In this document: in pieces, positions 6,491-15,554 of the stretch
Position numbering within the stretch: position 1 is the stretch's first letter
Layout: the number at the start of each line of letters is the position of its first letter
Source: Prevotella sp. CAG:891
Lineage (GTDB): Bacteria > Bacteroidota > Bacteroidia > Bacteroidales > Bacteroidaceae
Length of the DNA stretch: 25,769 bases
Assembly (NCBI GenBank): GCA_000437675.1
Contig: FR901787.1
Coordinates: forward strand, 15,849-41,617
Reading direction: 5' to 3'
The notes under the pieces: generated by a model
Databases searched by the model: none
Told to the model about the DNA's origin: nothing
Seen by the model: the letters and a program-made list of their open reading frames with translations, nothing else
Made by a program: the position numbers and the translations under genes

Positions 6491-8044
6491 ATGCAACAGA
6501 AAATAATTATTCTCGATTTCGGTTCACAAACAACGCAGTTGATTGGACGGCGTGTGCGCGAACTTGATACATTCTGTGAGATTCTGCCTTACAACAAATT
6601 TCCTCACGACGATCCTTCGGTGATAGGTGTAATCCTTTCAGGTTCACCTTACAGCGTTTACGATCCTGAGGCGTTTAAGGTAGATTTGTCTGAAATTCGC
6701 GGTAAGTATCCTATCCTGGGTATTTGCTATGGTGCACAATACATGTCGCATGTGTATGGTGGTAAAGTGGAACCGGCCGAAAGTCGCGAATATGGACGTG
6801 CCAATTTAGGCTATTTTGACCATGAAAATCCATTGCTGAAGGGTTTTGAAGAAAACTCTCAGGTGTGGATGAGTCATGGCGACACCATTACTGCTATACC
6901 CGAAGGCTTCCATTGTATTGCTTCAACCGACAAGGTTAAGTTTGCAGCATATCAGGCAGATAATGAATCATTGTGGGGTGTGCAATTCCATCCTGAGGTG
7001 TTCCACTCTTTGCAAGGTTCACTCTTGTTGAAAAACTTCGTAGTTGATATTTGCGGCAGTGAGCAAAACTGGAGTTCGGCATCGTTTGTTGAAACAACCG
7101 TTGCTGAATTGAAAGCTCAGTTAGGCAACGACCGTGTAATCCTTGGTCTTTCAGGTGGCGTTGACAGCTCTGTGGCTGCTGTGCTGCTGAATCGTGCAAT
7201 CGGTGATAACCTGACTTGTATTTTTGTGGATCATGGTATGTTGCGCAAAAACGAGTTCCGCGATGTGTTGCACGACTATGAATGCTTAGGATTGAATGTT
7301 ATCGGTGTGGATGCCAGCAAGAAATTCTTTGCTGAATTGGAAGGCGTTACCGATCCTGAACGTAAGCGTAAAATCATAGGTAAGGGCTTCATTGATGTGT
7401 TCGATGCTGAAGCTCAAAAAATTACTGATGCAAAATGGCTGGCTCAGGGCACAATTTATCCCGACCGCATCGAAAGCTTGAACATCACCGGTAAGGTTAT
7501 CAAGAGTCACCATAACGTAGGTGGTCTTCCTGAAAAGATGAACTTGAAGTTGTGTGAACCACTTCAGTGGTTGTTCAAGGATGAAGTTCGTCGCGTGGGT
7601 CGTGAATTGGGTATGCCCGAACACTTGATTGAACGTCATCCCTTCCCCGGTCCTGGTTTGGCCGTGCGTATTTTGGGTGATATCACTCCTGAAAAGGTTC
7701 GCGTGTTGCAAGATGCCGATGATATCTTTATCCGTGGCTTGAGAAACTGGAAGGTTACCGAGCCTGATGGAACGCAAACAACCTTATATAACAAGGTTTG
7801 GCAGGCTGGTGTCGTACTTCTTCCTGTGAAGAGTGTGGGCGTGATGGGTGATGAACGTACCTATGAACGTGCCGTAGCACTTCGCTCGGTAACAAGTACC
7901 GATGCAATGACTGCTGACTGGGCTCATTTGCCTTACGAATTCCTGGCTAAGGTGTCGAATGATATTATTAACCATGTGAAAGGCGTGAACCGTGTATGTT
8001 ATGACATTTCGTCAAAACCGCCTTCAACAATTGAATGGGAATAA
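6491..8044 (+). CDS. guaA: GMP synthase (glutamine-hydrolysing)
   Basis: GuaA converts XMP to GMP with ATP and ammonia taken from glutamine, the last step of GMP synthesis. Numbered from ATG 6491 (517 aa): an N-terminal class I glutamine amidotransferase with nucleophile C79 (GICYGAQ) and His167/Glu169 (QFHPEV); an ATP-pyrophosphatase domain with the PP-loop SGGVDSS (221-227); and the C-terminal dimerisation domain ending DISSKPPSTIEWE. All catalytic residues are present. The reading frame is open to 6464, but the promoter places the start at 6491. The gene stands alone: it has its own promoter and a strong bidirectional terminator at 8129-8170. Codon use looks regular, as in a well expressed gene. 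No purine riboswitch was seen in the 240-nt leader region. Confidence 0.98.
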   Translation: MQQKIIILDFGSQTTQLIGRRVRELDTFCEILPYNKFPHDDPSVIGVILSGSPYSVYDPEAFKVDLSEIRGKYPILGICYGAQYMSHVYGGKVEPAESREYGRANLGYFDHENPLLKGFEENSQVWMSHGDTITAIPEGFHCIASTDKVKFAAYQADNESLWGVQFHPEVFHSLQGSLLLKNFVVDICGSEQNWSSASFVETTVAELKAQLGNDRVILGLSGGVDSSVAAVLLNRAIGDNLTCIFVDHGMLRKNEFRDVLHDYECLGLNVIGVDASKKFFAELEGVTDPERKRKIIGKGFIDVFDAEAQKITDAKWLAQGTIYPDRIESLNITGKVIKSHHNVGGLPEKMNLKLCEPLQWLFKDEVRRVGRELGMPEHLIERHPFPGPGLAVRILGDITPEKVRVLQDADDIFIRGLRNWKVTEPDGTQTTLYNKVWQAGVVLLPVKSVGVMGDERTYERAVALRSVTSTDAMTADWAHLPYEFLAKVSNDIINHVKGVNRVCYDISSKPPSTIEWE

Positions 8045-8128
8045 TAATGGCTTTCAATTAAGTTTGGATAATTTCCATAGAATCGTTCATATTGATTATC
8101 GCAGTATGACGATAGAATAGAATAATAA

Positions 8129-8170
8129 AAGGTGACAACCGTTTGTGATTAGCGGTTGTCACCTTATTTT
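8129..8170. terminator. Bidirectional terminator between guaA and the S9 peptidase gene
   Basis: AAGGTGACAACCG (8129-8141) and CGGTTGTCACCTT (8153-8165) form a perfect 13-bp stem with an 11-nt loop. ATTTTT follows on the plus strand and TTTTATTATT on the minus strand, so it can serve both converging genes. Confidence 0.92.
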
Positions 8171-8199
8171 TAAAATTAGGATGAATAAACGAACAACGA

Positions 8200-10668
8200 T
8201 TAGAGATTCAATGTCTTCCACCAGTTATCATCGCCTTTCAAGTATTTTGCAAACCAAGCAAAAATAGCATTTTGCCATGCTAAACGCTTGTCGTAGTTTA
8301 CGACCACGTGGTCTTCGCCTTCAACCTGAACATAGCTGACCTCACGGCCTAAAATTTTGAGAGCCGTATATAATTGCTGACTTTCGTTGGTCGGAACATT
8401 GGTGTCAGCCGTGCCGTGAAGCAGGAGCAAAGGCGTATGGATTTTGTCAGCATTGAACAGGGGAGATTGCTTGACGTACAAGTCGGGATTATTCCAGGGG
8501 AAACTTCCGTATTGGGCGCATTCGCCATACGAGTAACCCCAGTAACCGCCACCCCAGTAGCTGGCAATGTTGCTAATGCCGGCATGCGAGATTGCTGCTG
8601 CAAATATGTCGGTGCGCGTTTGAAGGTATTGAGTCATGAAGCCACCATACGAGGCACCGATACATCCGATTTTCTTGTCATCAACAAAGGGATGCTCTTT
8701 ACAGAAAAGTTTCGTGCCTTCGATAATGTCGTCGCCCGATTCTTTTCCCCAAGTGTTCACATGGCGTGCTGCAAACTCCTGGCCGTAGCCGATAGCTCCA
8801 CTGGGATTACATACGTATATTACATAACCCTGTCCTGCCATGACTTGCAACGGGTACTGAAATTCCAGACTTTTCTGCGTAGGCGTGCATCCGCCATAGT
8901 AATAGACAATGAGCGGATACTTTTTAGAAGCATCGAAGTTGGGCGGAAGAATGTAGAAACCGTCAATCGTATCGCCGCGTGTTGCCTTGAATTGCCAATC
9001 GTGACAAGTACCAATGGCTACATTACCATAAAGCTTATCAAAGTCGATGCTGCCGATTCGCTTGGCATCGGGCTTTTGTTTGTTCAGCGAACAAGTGAAC
9101 ATTTCTCGGGCACGTTCGGCACAATTTCCAAAGAATACCGCTTTGGGGTTCTTGCCATTCGAGGCAATACTGTAATCGTGAATGAGCGTAACGGGCAAAT
9201 CGTATTTGACCACTTCTTGCGATTTCACGTTTAATCGGAACAGTGAACGGTTTACTCCGTCGGCAGCCATGAAGTACACTTGATTGTCGCCCCTGTTCCA
9301 TTCAAAATCTTCAACTGAAGGCTTGAAGTTTCGGAGTAGGGGAGTAACCTTGCGACTGGCAATGTCGTAGAGGTAAAGGCGTACGTCGAAAACATTCGGC
9401 ATTTGTCCGGGTTTAACTTCCAAGCCGATGCCGTTAAATGAAGCTGGCGAAGCTGTCAGAAGTAACTGTTTGGCGTCGGGCGAGAACTTTGCATTGTTTA
9501 CAAAAGCCGTGTCATTGAGTAACGTATCGATTTTTCCGGTGTAAGCATCCATCGTGATGATACCGGTTCTGTTAAAGGGGCGTTTGCTCGCATCGAAACG
9601 GCTGTATTGCAGTAATAACTGGCGGCTATCGTCGGAAATGTCGGCCAAATATACATTGGTGGAACCAAACGACAAACGCTGAAGTACACCGGTCTTAATG
9701 TCGTAACGCCAAAGCGAACTTCTGTTGCGCCAATTAGGCATACGGTCATCCGGATTCTGCAACATCTTTAATCCGTTGCTTGAGCCTTTTCCGGTTTCTA
9801 CCTTTGAAAATATGAGGTATTCTTCGTTGGGCGCGATGGTAAAGCCGCCATCAGGCAAATTATCAGCTAAAATGCGTTCTTGACGGGTGTCAGGATTGAA
9901 CATGACCAGTTCTTTACCCGTTCCGCTCGGACGGGTATAGTAAAGAATATCTTTGTCAGCCAGCCAATTCAAACTTTGGTAATCGTTGCGATGTAGCAAT
10001 TCTTCGCCGGTTACCATGTTCTGTATGATGGTTGTATATTGTGCTTGTCCGTTTGGCTTCATGTAGTAGCTCGTCGTGACAAGGTATTTTCCAGAAGGTG
10101 AAAGGGCTACACTTCGGTAATGTTCGCCCTGAATCATATCGGCCATGGTGTAGGGACGCTTACCGGTGGCGTTAATCACAACTCCCTTTAAATCATTGCC
10201 AATCAACTGAATGTCAAGGCTGTCATTGCTATTTTTTTGAGTGAGAACCTGTAAGGTGATTTCAGAACGGCCGGGAGCCAATTTGAAATTCTTGTCGCTG
10301 CATTCTACGCCGTCGACATACAACTTGTAGTTCTTCAGATTTTTAATTTCAAAGCGTCCTTTGACAAACTTAGGCGTTTCGACATTAAAATGAAGCAATC
10401 GCAATGAACTTAAGCTGTCGGTTCCGATTGTAAGCGCATCACCTTTGTGAATAGGGGTAGTTGTTACTTTGCGGTATCGACTTTTGGATACGAGCGATTG
10501 GTTTTGTTTAAGCACTTCCTGAATGTCGAAAGCTTTTTGCTGCATATTCAACGAATCAGTGATATAAGGTCGTTGAATAGCATAGGGGCCTTCCATTTGT
10601 GCTTGATTTACTGCAAGGGTATCTGCTGCATTTAAAGCAGAAAGCGACATGAGTAATGATAACAGCAT
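8200..10668 (-). CDS. Secreted prolyl-oligopeptidase-family (S9) serine peptidase
   Basis: An 822-residue peptidase, probably acting in the periplasm or at the cell surface to cut dipeptides or tripeptides from imported peptides. A short hydrophobic leader (MLLSLLMSLSALNAA) acts as a signal peptide but is unusual in having no basic residue. Residues about 170-560 form a beta-propeller with repeated blade patterns (ALSPSGKYLVTTS, TIAPNEEYLIFSK, KFSPDAKQLLLTA). The C-terminal alpha/beta-hydrolase domain has the complete triad: Ser673 in GASYGG, Asp755 in HGTADTNVP and His787 in EGEDHVV. The size and layout resemble the S9 dipeptidyl- and tripeptidyl-peptidases of Porphyromonas and Prevotella; which specificity applies here cannot be told. 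It lies 157 nt downstream of lptB, without a clear terminator between them. Confidence 0.93.
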   Translation of the reverse strand: MLLSLLMSLSALNAADTLAVNQAQMEGPYAIQRPYITDSLNMQQKAFDIQEVLKQNQSLVSKSRYRKVTTTPIHKGDALTIGTDSLSSLRLLHFNVETPKFVKGRFEIKNLKNYKLYVDGVECSDKNFKLAPGRSEITLQVLTQKNSNDSLDIQLIGNDLKGVVINATGKRPYTMADMIQGEHYRSVALSPSGKYLVTTSYYMKPNGQAQYTTIIQNMVTGEELLHRNDYQSLNWLADKDILYYTRPSGTGKELVMFNPDTRQERILADNLPDGGFTIAPNEEYLIFSKVETGKGSSNGLKMLQNPDDRMPNWRNRSSLWRYDIKTGVLQRLSFGSTNVYLADISDDSRQLLLQYSRFDASKRPFNRTGIITMDAYTGKIDTLLNDTAFVNNAKFSPDAKQLLLTASPASFNGIGLEVKPGQMPNVFDVRLYLYDIASRKVTPLLRNFKPSVEDFEWNRGDNQVYFMAADGVNRSLFRLNVKSQEVVKYDLPVTLIHDYSIASNGKNPKAVFFGNCAERAREMFTCSLNKQKPDAKRIGSIDFDKLYGNVAIGTCHDWQFKATRGDTIDGFYILPPNFDASKKYPLIVYYYGGCTPTQKSLEFQYPLQVMAGQGYVIYVCNPSGAIGYGQEFAARHVNTWGKESGDDIIEGTKLFCKEHPFVDDKKIGCIGASYGGFMTQYLQTRTDIFAAAISHAGISNIASYWGGGYWGYSYGECAQYGSFPWNNPDLYVKQSPLFNADKIHTPLLLLHGTADTNVPTNESQQLYTALKILGREVSYVQVEGEDHVVVNYDKRLAWQNAIFAWFAKYLKGDDNWWKTLNL

Positions 10669-10825
10669 AATGTGTGTATATATATAAATAGTGAGTTTGG
10701 TACAGTGAAGAGTGGAAGAGTGAATGTGTTGATTACTCCGTCAAACTTCAATGAAGTTATGTTCAGTTCATGTTTAAAGTAAGGTAGCCAGTGTGCAACG
10801 ATTTTTCGCGGCTTACCAATGAGGT

Positions 10826-11695
10826 TTATAAACCTTCGCGTTCGCGGCCCATGAGCTGAAAGTCTTTTTTGCGGAGCTTAAAGCTGTTCGTCAGGTATTT
10901 GTCGCGAACAACTTGGTTCTCGGCCAATTCTTCAGGAGAGCCCTGGAAAAGAATACGACCTTCAAACAGTAGATAGGCACGGTCAGTGATACAAAGTGTT
11001 TCCTCTACATTATGGTCGGTAATGAGAATGCCGATATTGCGGTCTTTAAGTTTCCAAACAATGTATTGAATATCTTCGACCGCAATAGGGTCAACACCTG
11101 CAAAAGGTTCGTCGAGCATGATGAACTTAGGGTCAATGGCTAAACAACGTGCGATTTCGGTTCTTCGGCGTTCACCACCCGAAAGTTGGTCGCCTAAGTT
11201 TTTACGAACCTTTTGCAAACGGAATTCGGCAATCAAACTTTCCAGTTTCTCGCGTTGGTATTCTTTCGAACGACCAGTCATTTCAAGAACCGAGGCAATG
11301 TTGTCCTCCACACTCATTTTACGGAAAACCGAAGCCTCCTGTGCTAAATAGCCAATTCCCTTTTGAGCTCTTTTGTAAACGGGGTCTTTGGTAATTTCCT
11401 GATCGTCGATGAAAATTCGGCCTCCGTTAGGCACAACAAGTCCGGTAGTCATATAGAACGAAGTGGTTTTGCCAGCACCATTTGGTCCCAGCAATCCAAC
11501 GATTTCGCCTTGTTTGACATCGAACGAAACACCATTGACAACCGTACGCTTTCCATATTTTTTAATTAAACCTTCAGAGCGTAATACCATACGCTTTTCA
11601 TCTGATGGTATGGATGTTTGGCTGTCTGAAACATTCGGTGCAGTAGCTGTGCTTTCAGCATTGTTATCAGTAGTCGAATTGTAAATAGCAGTCAT
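10826..11695 (-). CDS. lptB: LPS export ABC transporter ATP-binding protein LptB
   Basis: LptB is the ATPase of the LptBFG complex that pulls lipopolysaccharide out of the inner membrane. Numbered from the ATG at 11695 (289 aa): Walker A GPNGAGKTT (70-78), Q-loop in YLAQEASVF, signature LSGGERRR (171-178), Walker B LDEP (194-197) and H-loop in LITDHNVEETL. GLVVPNGGRI and the DEPFAGVDPIAVEDIQ stretch are typical of LptB. The core begins only at MVLRSEG (residue 36). Before it lies a Ser/Thr/Asn-rich tail of about 35 residues that standard LptB lacks. The frame stays open to an ATG at 11752. Family sure; start uncertain. A possible -7 box is at 11906-11899. Confidence 0.93.
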   Translation of the reverse strand: MTAIYNSTTDNNAESTATAPNVSDSQTSIPSDEKRMVLRSEGLIKKYGKRTVVNGVSFDVKQGEIVGLLGPNGAGKTTSFYMTTGLVVPNGGRIFIDDQEITKDPVYKRAQKGIGYLAQEASVFRKMSVEDNIASVLEMTGRSKEYQREKLESLIAEFRLQKVRKNLGDQLSGGERRRTEIARCLAIDPKFIMLDEPFAGVDPIAVEDIQYIVWKLKDRNIGILITDHNVEETLCITDRAYLLFEGRILFQGSPEELAENQVVRDKYLTNSFKLRKKDFQLMGREREGL

Positions 11696-11752
11696 TTTGA
11701 TGCGTTTCTTAAAGGATGAATTTCCAAATTTTAGTACAGTACCTATTGGCAT

Positions 11753-12082
11753 TACATCCTGTTATAATGTGTGATGTTCAATGCTTTGACCATTTTTACA
11801 GTAATACTATGGGTGAAAGATTTACGCACGGTCCTTCAGATTTTATGGAAGGAAAATCTCATATCATATAAAATATGGTCTTGTAGTATTGACGAGTACA
11901 AAGATAGTGCTTTTTGCGGTATATTTTAGGTTAAGCAGATGAATATTCAGCACAGCTCAAGCTTTTGAATGAATAATCTATAGCTTGTATTTGCAGAATG
12001 TACGCTTCTTTTAAGGGATGTCAAAGAACTTGGCAAACATTCCAAGGTTAACCTCCGCTTTTGGGGTGTGGCTGAAAAAGTT
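11753..12082. other. Intergenic region upstream of lptB
   Basis: No gene is seen here. For the minus strand, TATCTTTG (11906-11899) matches the -7 consensus and would give lptB a leader of roughly 190 nt. Within that leader AGATTTT (11838-11844) pairs with AAAATCT (11853-11859), and TCCTTC (11832-11837) could pair with GAAGGA (11848-11853) instead. The two pairings compete. Nothing else stands out. Confidence 0.45.
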
Positions 12083-12116
12083 AAAAGGCTCCGTGAATTT
12101 TCTCACGAAGCCTTTT
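12083..12116 (-). terminator. Terminator of the acyl-CoA ligase gene
   Basis: AAAAGGCT plus CGTGA on one arm and TCACG plus AGCCTTTT on the other form a 13-bp stem with one mismatch, 20 nt after the stop codon. On the minus strand the stem is followed by AACTTTTTC. Confidence 0.8.
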
Positions 12117-12135
12117 AAATATTGTGTTTAGCTAA

Positions 12136-13809
12136 TTAAATTTCAACGTTTTCATACAAGAAACGCTTAATGCTGCGCTTAGGCGTTTTTTCGAATTCTT
12201 CTTCGAAGATTTTGAAGCCAGCAATGCGCTCATAAGCAGCTACCATGTTATTCAAATCCTTTCGGTTCTGCTCCATAGCCATTCGCAGTCCGGAATCATC
12301 AAGGCCGTCCTTTTTGGCTTCGTCAAAGTCGGGGTAAATCAGTGCATACAATTTGTCACCCTTTTGAATCACGATGCTTTCATTCACATAAGGAAGGGTG
12401 TTGAGCTTATCTTCGATCTCCTCCGGATAAATGTTTTGTCCTGAAGCACCCAACAACATGTTTTTGCTTCGTCCGCGAATGAACAAGTTGCCTTCAGCGT
12501 CAATCACGCCCAAGTCGCCTGTATGATACCATCCTTCGCTGTCGAGAGTGGCACGTGTAGCTTCTTCGTTTTTGTAGTAACCTAACATGACGTTGGCACC
12601 GCGCGCATAGATTTCGCCCACTTCATTTTGCGGATCAGAACTGTTGATTTTAACTTCCATACGGGGTGTAGCCTTACCACACGATCCCTGCTTGAAGTTT
12701 TGCCAATCTTCGTAAGTGATGATGGGGGCACATTCGGTGGCACCGTAACCTACGGTGTAGGGGAATCCAATGCGTTTGAGCAAATCTTCGATTTCACTAT
12801 TGAATGCTGCACCGCCCACGATGATTTCGTAGAAATTACCACCGAAAGCCTCAACTAAGTGTTCTTTGATTTTTTCAAAAATTCGTGTGCTAATCAGCGG
12901 AAGTTTAAGCAGCACCTTCATGCTCGGTGTCTGCAAACGGGGCAACACGTTCTTCTTGATGATTTTTTCGATAATCAAAGGAACCGAGATGATGATTGAA
13001 GGCTTGACATCGGCAAATGCCTGCAATACAATCTTGGGCGAGGGAATACGTGTGAGGTAGTAAACATGGCAACCATGGAGGAATTCGAAAATAAATTCGA
13101 AGGCCATGCCATACATGTGAGCCAAAGGCAACATTGAAATAACATTGTCGCCTCGATTCAGTTTGCTACCCAGCACTTCTTCTGCAAACATGAAGTTCGA
13201 CCACAAGGCACGATAAGGAATCATAACTCCCTTTGAATTCGAAGTCGTTCCACTCGTATAGTTAATCATGGCCAAAGCCTCAGGGTCAGAAGTATGCGCG
13301 TAGTTCACATGCTCTTTTCTGAAGTATTTGGGATACTTGCGTCCGAAGAACTCGTTCAAGCGTTCGCGCGCTTCGGTGAGCAGGTCGGAACGTGAAATAA
13401 GCACCGAATAATCAGGAATGTTGATGATACCTTCCAAATTGGGCATTTCGTCGGCATTAAGTTCAGGCCAAACCATATCACCGACAAAAAGAATTTTCGA
13501 TTCAGAATGATTGACAATATCATGAACTTGCTGTGCCTTGAATTCATGCAGAATGGGAACGGCTACAGCACCATAACTCAATACTGCCAAAAAAGCTGTA
13601 GCCCAGTTAGCACTATTACGGCCACAAAGGGCAATCTTGTCGCCTTTGACAACTCCGGCATTTTCAAACAGAATGTGGAGCTTTTCAATTTTTCGTGCCA
13701 CATCCTTATATTGAAGTGTGACACCTTTGTAGTCTGTTAAAGCATCAAGGTCCCAGTTCTTTCTTAAACTATTTGCTATTAAATCTACAAAGTCGGTATA
13801 TTCGTTCAT
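12136..13809 (-). CDS. Long-chain fatty acid-CoA ligase (AMP-binding family)
   Basis: A 557-residue adenylate-forming enzyme that activates a carboxylic acid with ATP and passes it to CoA. Signatures: the phosphate loop YTSGTTSNSKG (184-194), the PLAHMYGM stretch, the YGATECAP motif, GWYHTGDLG (nucleotide binding) and RGRSKNMLLGASGQNIYPEEIE (hinge). The C-terminal lysine is in TPKRSIKRF (Lys548). The family fits long-chain acyl-CoA synthetases that salvage exogenous or recycled fatty acids for membrane lipids. The substrate chain length cannot be read from the sequence, and a specialised aryl or acyl-carrier role is not excluded. It is a monocistronic gene with a -7 box at 13958-13951 and its own terminator. 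Confidence 0.9.
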   Translation of the reverse strand: MNEYTDFVDLIANSLRKNWDLDALTDYKGVTLQYKDVARKIEKLHILFENAGVVKGDKIALCGRNSANWATAFLAVLSYGAVAVPILHEFKAQQVHDIVNHSESKILFVGDMVWPELNADEMPNLEGIINIPDYSVLISRSDLLTEARERLNEFFGRKYPKYFRKEHVNYAHTSDPEALAMINYTSGTTSNSKGVMIPYRALWSNFMFAEEVLGSKLNRGDNVISMLPLAHMYGMAFEFIFEFLHGCHVYYLTRIPSPKIVLQAFADVKPSIIISVPLIIEKIIKKNVLPRLQTPSMKVLLKLPLISTRIFEKIKEHLVEAFGGNFYEIIVGGAAFNSEIEDLLKRIGFPYTVGYGATECAPIITYEDWQNFKQGSCGKATPRMEVKINSSDPQNEVGEIYARGANVMLGYYKNEEATRATLDSEGWYHTGDLGVIDAEGNLFIRGRSKNMLLGASGQNIYPEEIEDKLNTLPYVNESIVIQKGDKLYALIYPDFDEAKKDGLDDSGLRMAMEQNRKDLNNMVAAYERIAGFKIFEEEFEKTPKRSIKRFLYENVEI

Positions 13810-13950
13810 AGTTTTATTATTGTAAGTGGATCAAAAAGCCCAGTTGTTAGTAACGATATTGAAGCCAATGATGTCAGGGTTGTATCGTTATGCAGTATTT
13901 TGCAATGGTTTTCAGAACTTTGTGATTCGCACATTCATTTCTATTTTGTG

Positions 13951-13958
13951 CAAAATTA
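13951..13958 (-). promoter_or_regulatory. -7 box of the acyl-CoA ligase gene
   Basis: TAATTTTG on the minus strand matches TAnnTTTG. Transcription would start near 13945 with a leader of about 135 nt. The -33 match is weak. Confidence 0.5.
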
Positions 13959-14052
13959 GTAAAAACCATTGAATTATCCATCGTTGTAGTTATAAATAAT
14001 GGTTGATATTGCTAACTAATTGTTTAAATGTAGATGTTGTAAGAGAGTGGAA

Positions 14053-14085
14053 TTGTAACACATGGTTATTCTGTTCGTAATTTTG
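14053..14085 (+). promoter_or_regulatory. Promoter of a candidate small RNA
   Basis: TTG (14053-14055) lies 22 nt before TAATTTTG (14078-14085), a good -7 box. The spacer is one base longer than usual. Transcription would begin near 14091. Confidence 0.5.
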
Positions 14086-14090
14086 CGGTG

Positions 14091-14180
14091 GGGCTGCACA
14101 AGGAAACAACTAATCAATCGCAATGAAGCCCAAGCTAAAAGTTGTATATTTTTTGATAGTTTTGGGCTTGTGAGTTTTTT
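14091..14180 (+). ncRNA. Candidate small RNA (about 90 nt) with intrinsic terminator
   Basis: A short transcription unit sits between the divergent acyl-CoA ligase and mltG genes. It has a -7 box just upstream (14078-14085) and ends at a hairpin with AAGCCCAA (14126-14133) and TTGGGCTT (14162-14169), then GTGAG and six T (14175-14180). Inside is a 16-codon frame (14123-14173) for MKPKLKVVYFLIVLGL, basic then hydrophobic, whose codons overlap the terminator stem. It could therefore be a small RNA, a mRNA for a tiny membrane peptide, or an attenuated leader of mltG. I match it to no known RNA family. Confidence 0.4.
14126..14180 (+). terminator. Intrinsic terminator of the candidate small RNA
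   Basis: The 8-bp stem AAGCCCAA/TTGGGCTT closes a 28-nt loop that can pair further (CTA with TAG). A run of six T follows at 14175-14180. Confidence 0.6.
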
Positions 14181-14292
14181 GAAAAAAGAGGCAAATCTGT
14201 TTGCCGTAGTTTGTGATTATATATTCTTTTGCGTTTCAATGTTTGCAAAATGAGCGATTTATTTAAACTGGAAATAAATTAGTTTCGCGACA

Positions 14293-14325
14293 TTTAATCC
14301 GTATCCCGCATTTTGTATACCTTTG
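14293..14325 (+). promoter_or_regulatory. Probable mltG promoter
   Basis: TTTA (14293-14296), a 21-nt spacer and TACCTTTG (14318-14325) fit the Bacteroidetes pattern. The start near 14331 gives a leader of about 173 nt that begins with a compact hairpin, CCTGCCGT paired with ACGGTAGG (one G-U pair). Confidence 0.6.
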
Positions 14326-14503
14326 CTCATGCTAAGCCTGCCGTATTACGGTAGGGTTTCAGAAAGTGCGCTTTTGTGATATGCAGTTCAAATGCAATGC
14401 ATTTAGAGTTTTCAAATGATAATGGATCAATGGCGCATTTTAAATGTATGAAGTCAAGATACTTAGTCTGTTTTTAATAATACGCATATATTAGCAACGA
14501 ACC

Positions 14504-15529
14504 ATGATAAAGGATAAAGCAAAAAAAATGATTGGTTTAGCCTGTGCGGCTTTGCTGCTTTTGGGAAGCAGCGGTTACTGGTTGTTCTTTTCCAGTATAA
14601 ACTCTGCACAGAAGGATGTTCGCATTTATGTTGACAATGATGATACTGCTGATTCGGTTTATGTCAAGATTCAAAATGCCGTATCGCCCAGTCAGTTGTT
14701 GGGATTGAAATTATGTGGCACAGTATTGGGCTATAAATCAAATGTTATACCGGGTTCTTATGTCGTTCGGCAAGGCGCAAGCTCTTTTTCATTCATGCGT
14801 AAATTGCGTGGTGGCCGACAGGATGCTGTGCGCTTGGTTATTCCGGTGACACACTCGATGAATCATTTGGCAGCACGCCTTTCCCAACAGTTGGAAGCAG
14901 ATTCAGCTACTTTGGCTTCAGCCTTTAAAAATGAAGTGCAACTTAAGGATTGGGGAGTAACCCCTGAAACTGCTGCTTGCTTGTTTATTCCCAATACGTA
15001 TGAGGTGTATTGGGATATTACACCTGCGAAATTGCTGCAACGAATGAAACGTGAGCACGATGCCTATTGGACGGAAAATCGTAAGAAATTGGCTGAAAAA
15101 GCAGGACTTACAACGAATGAGGTGTATACGCTCGCTTCGATTGTAGAGCAAGAGTCGGCTAACGAAAAGGAGAGGCCCATGATTGCCGGAATGTATCTGA
15201 ACCGTCTGCGACAGGGAATGAAGTTGCAGGCTGATCCAACGGTTAAATTTGCACTTGGCAATTTCGGTTTGCGCAGAATTCTGCACGAACATCTGATTGT
15301 AGACAGTCCGTATAACACTTACCAGCATGAAGGTTTGCCTGTAGGTCCGATTTGTATTCCATCACAGAATGCGATAGAATCAGTGTTGCATTACGCACCT
15401 CATGATTATCTTTATATGTGTGCTAAGGAGGATTTTTCGGGTACTCATAATTTTGCCAAAACCTATGCAGAGCATTTGATGAATGCACGAAAGTATACGG
15501 ATGCGTTGAATAAACGTGGTATTAAGTAA
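14504..15529 (+). CDS. mltG: Endolytic murein transglycosylase MltG
   Basis: MltG cuts nascent glycan strands and is thought to set where peptidoglycan synthesis ends. The 341-residue protein has a basic N-terminus, one membrane anchor (about residues 10-29, IGLACAALLLLGSSGYWLFF) and a periplasmic YceG domain. The catalytic region is ASIVEQESANEKE (211-223), with the essential Glu at 215 or 217, followed by MYLNRLRQGMKLQADPTV and SPYNTYQHEGLPVGPICIP, both diagnostic of the family. ATG 14504 puts the membrane anchor at the right place. It is transcribed alone, from the promoter at 14293-14325, towards hairpins at 15555-15690. Confidence 0.95.
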   Translation: MIKDKAKKMIGLACAALLLLGSSGYWLFFSSINSAQKDVRIYVDNDDTADSVYVKIQNAVSPSQLLGLKLCGTVLGYKSNVIPGSYVVRQGASSFSFMRKLRGGRQDAVRLVIPVTHSMNHLAARLSQQLEADSATLASAFKNEVQLKDWGVTPETAACLFIPNTYEVYWDITPAKLLQRMKREHDAYWTENRKKLAEKAGLTTNEVYTLASIVEQESANEKERPMIAGMYLNRLRQGMKLQADPTVKFALGNFGLRRILHEHLIVDSPYNTYQHEGLPVGPICIPSQNAIESVLHYAPHDYLYMCAKEDFSGTHNFAKTYAEHLMNARKYTDALNKRGIK

Positions 15530-15554
15530 AGGTGAGGTGTGACACCATGATATT

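Noticed and set aside
8374..9234. Plus-strand open frame of 286 codons
   Set aside because: It lies wholly antisense to the S9 peptidase gene, whose motifs and triad are complete; no family features in the antisense product.
14062..14253. Plus-strand frame of 63 codons in the mltG upstream region
   Set aside because: It would start upstream of the best -7 box and run straight through an intrinsic terminator; the product has no recognisable features.
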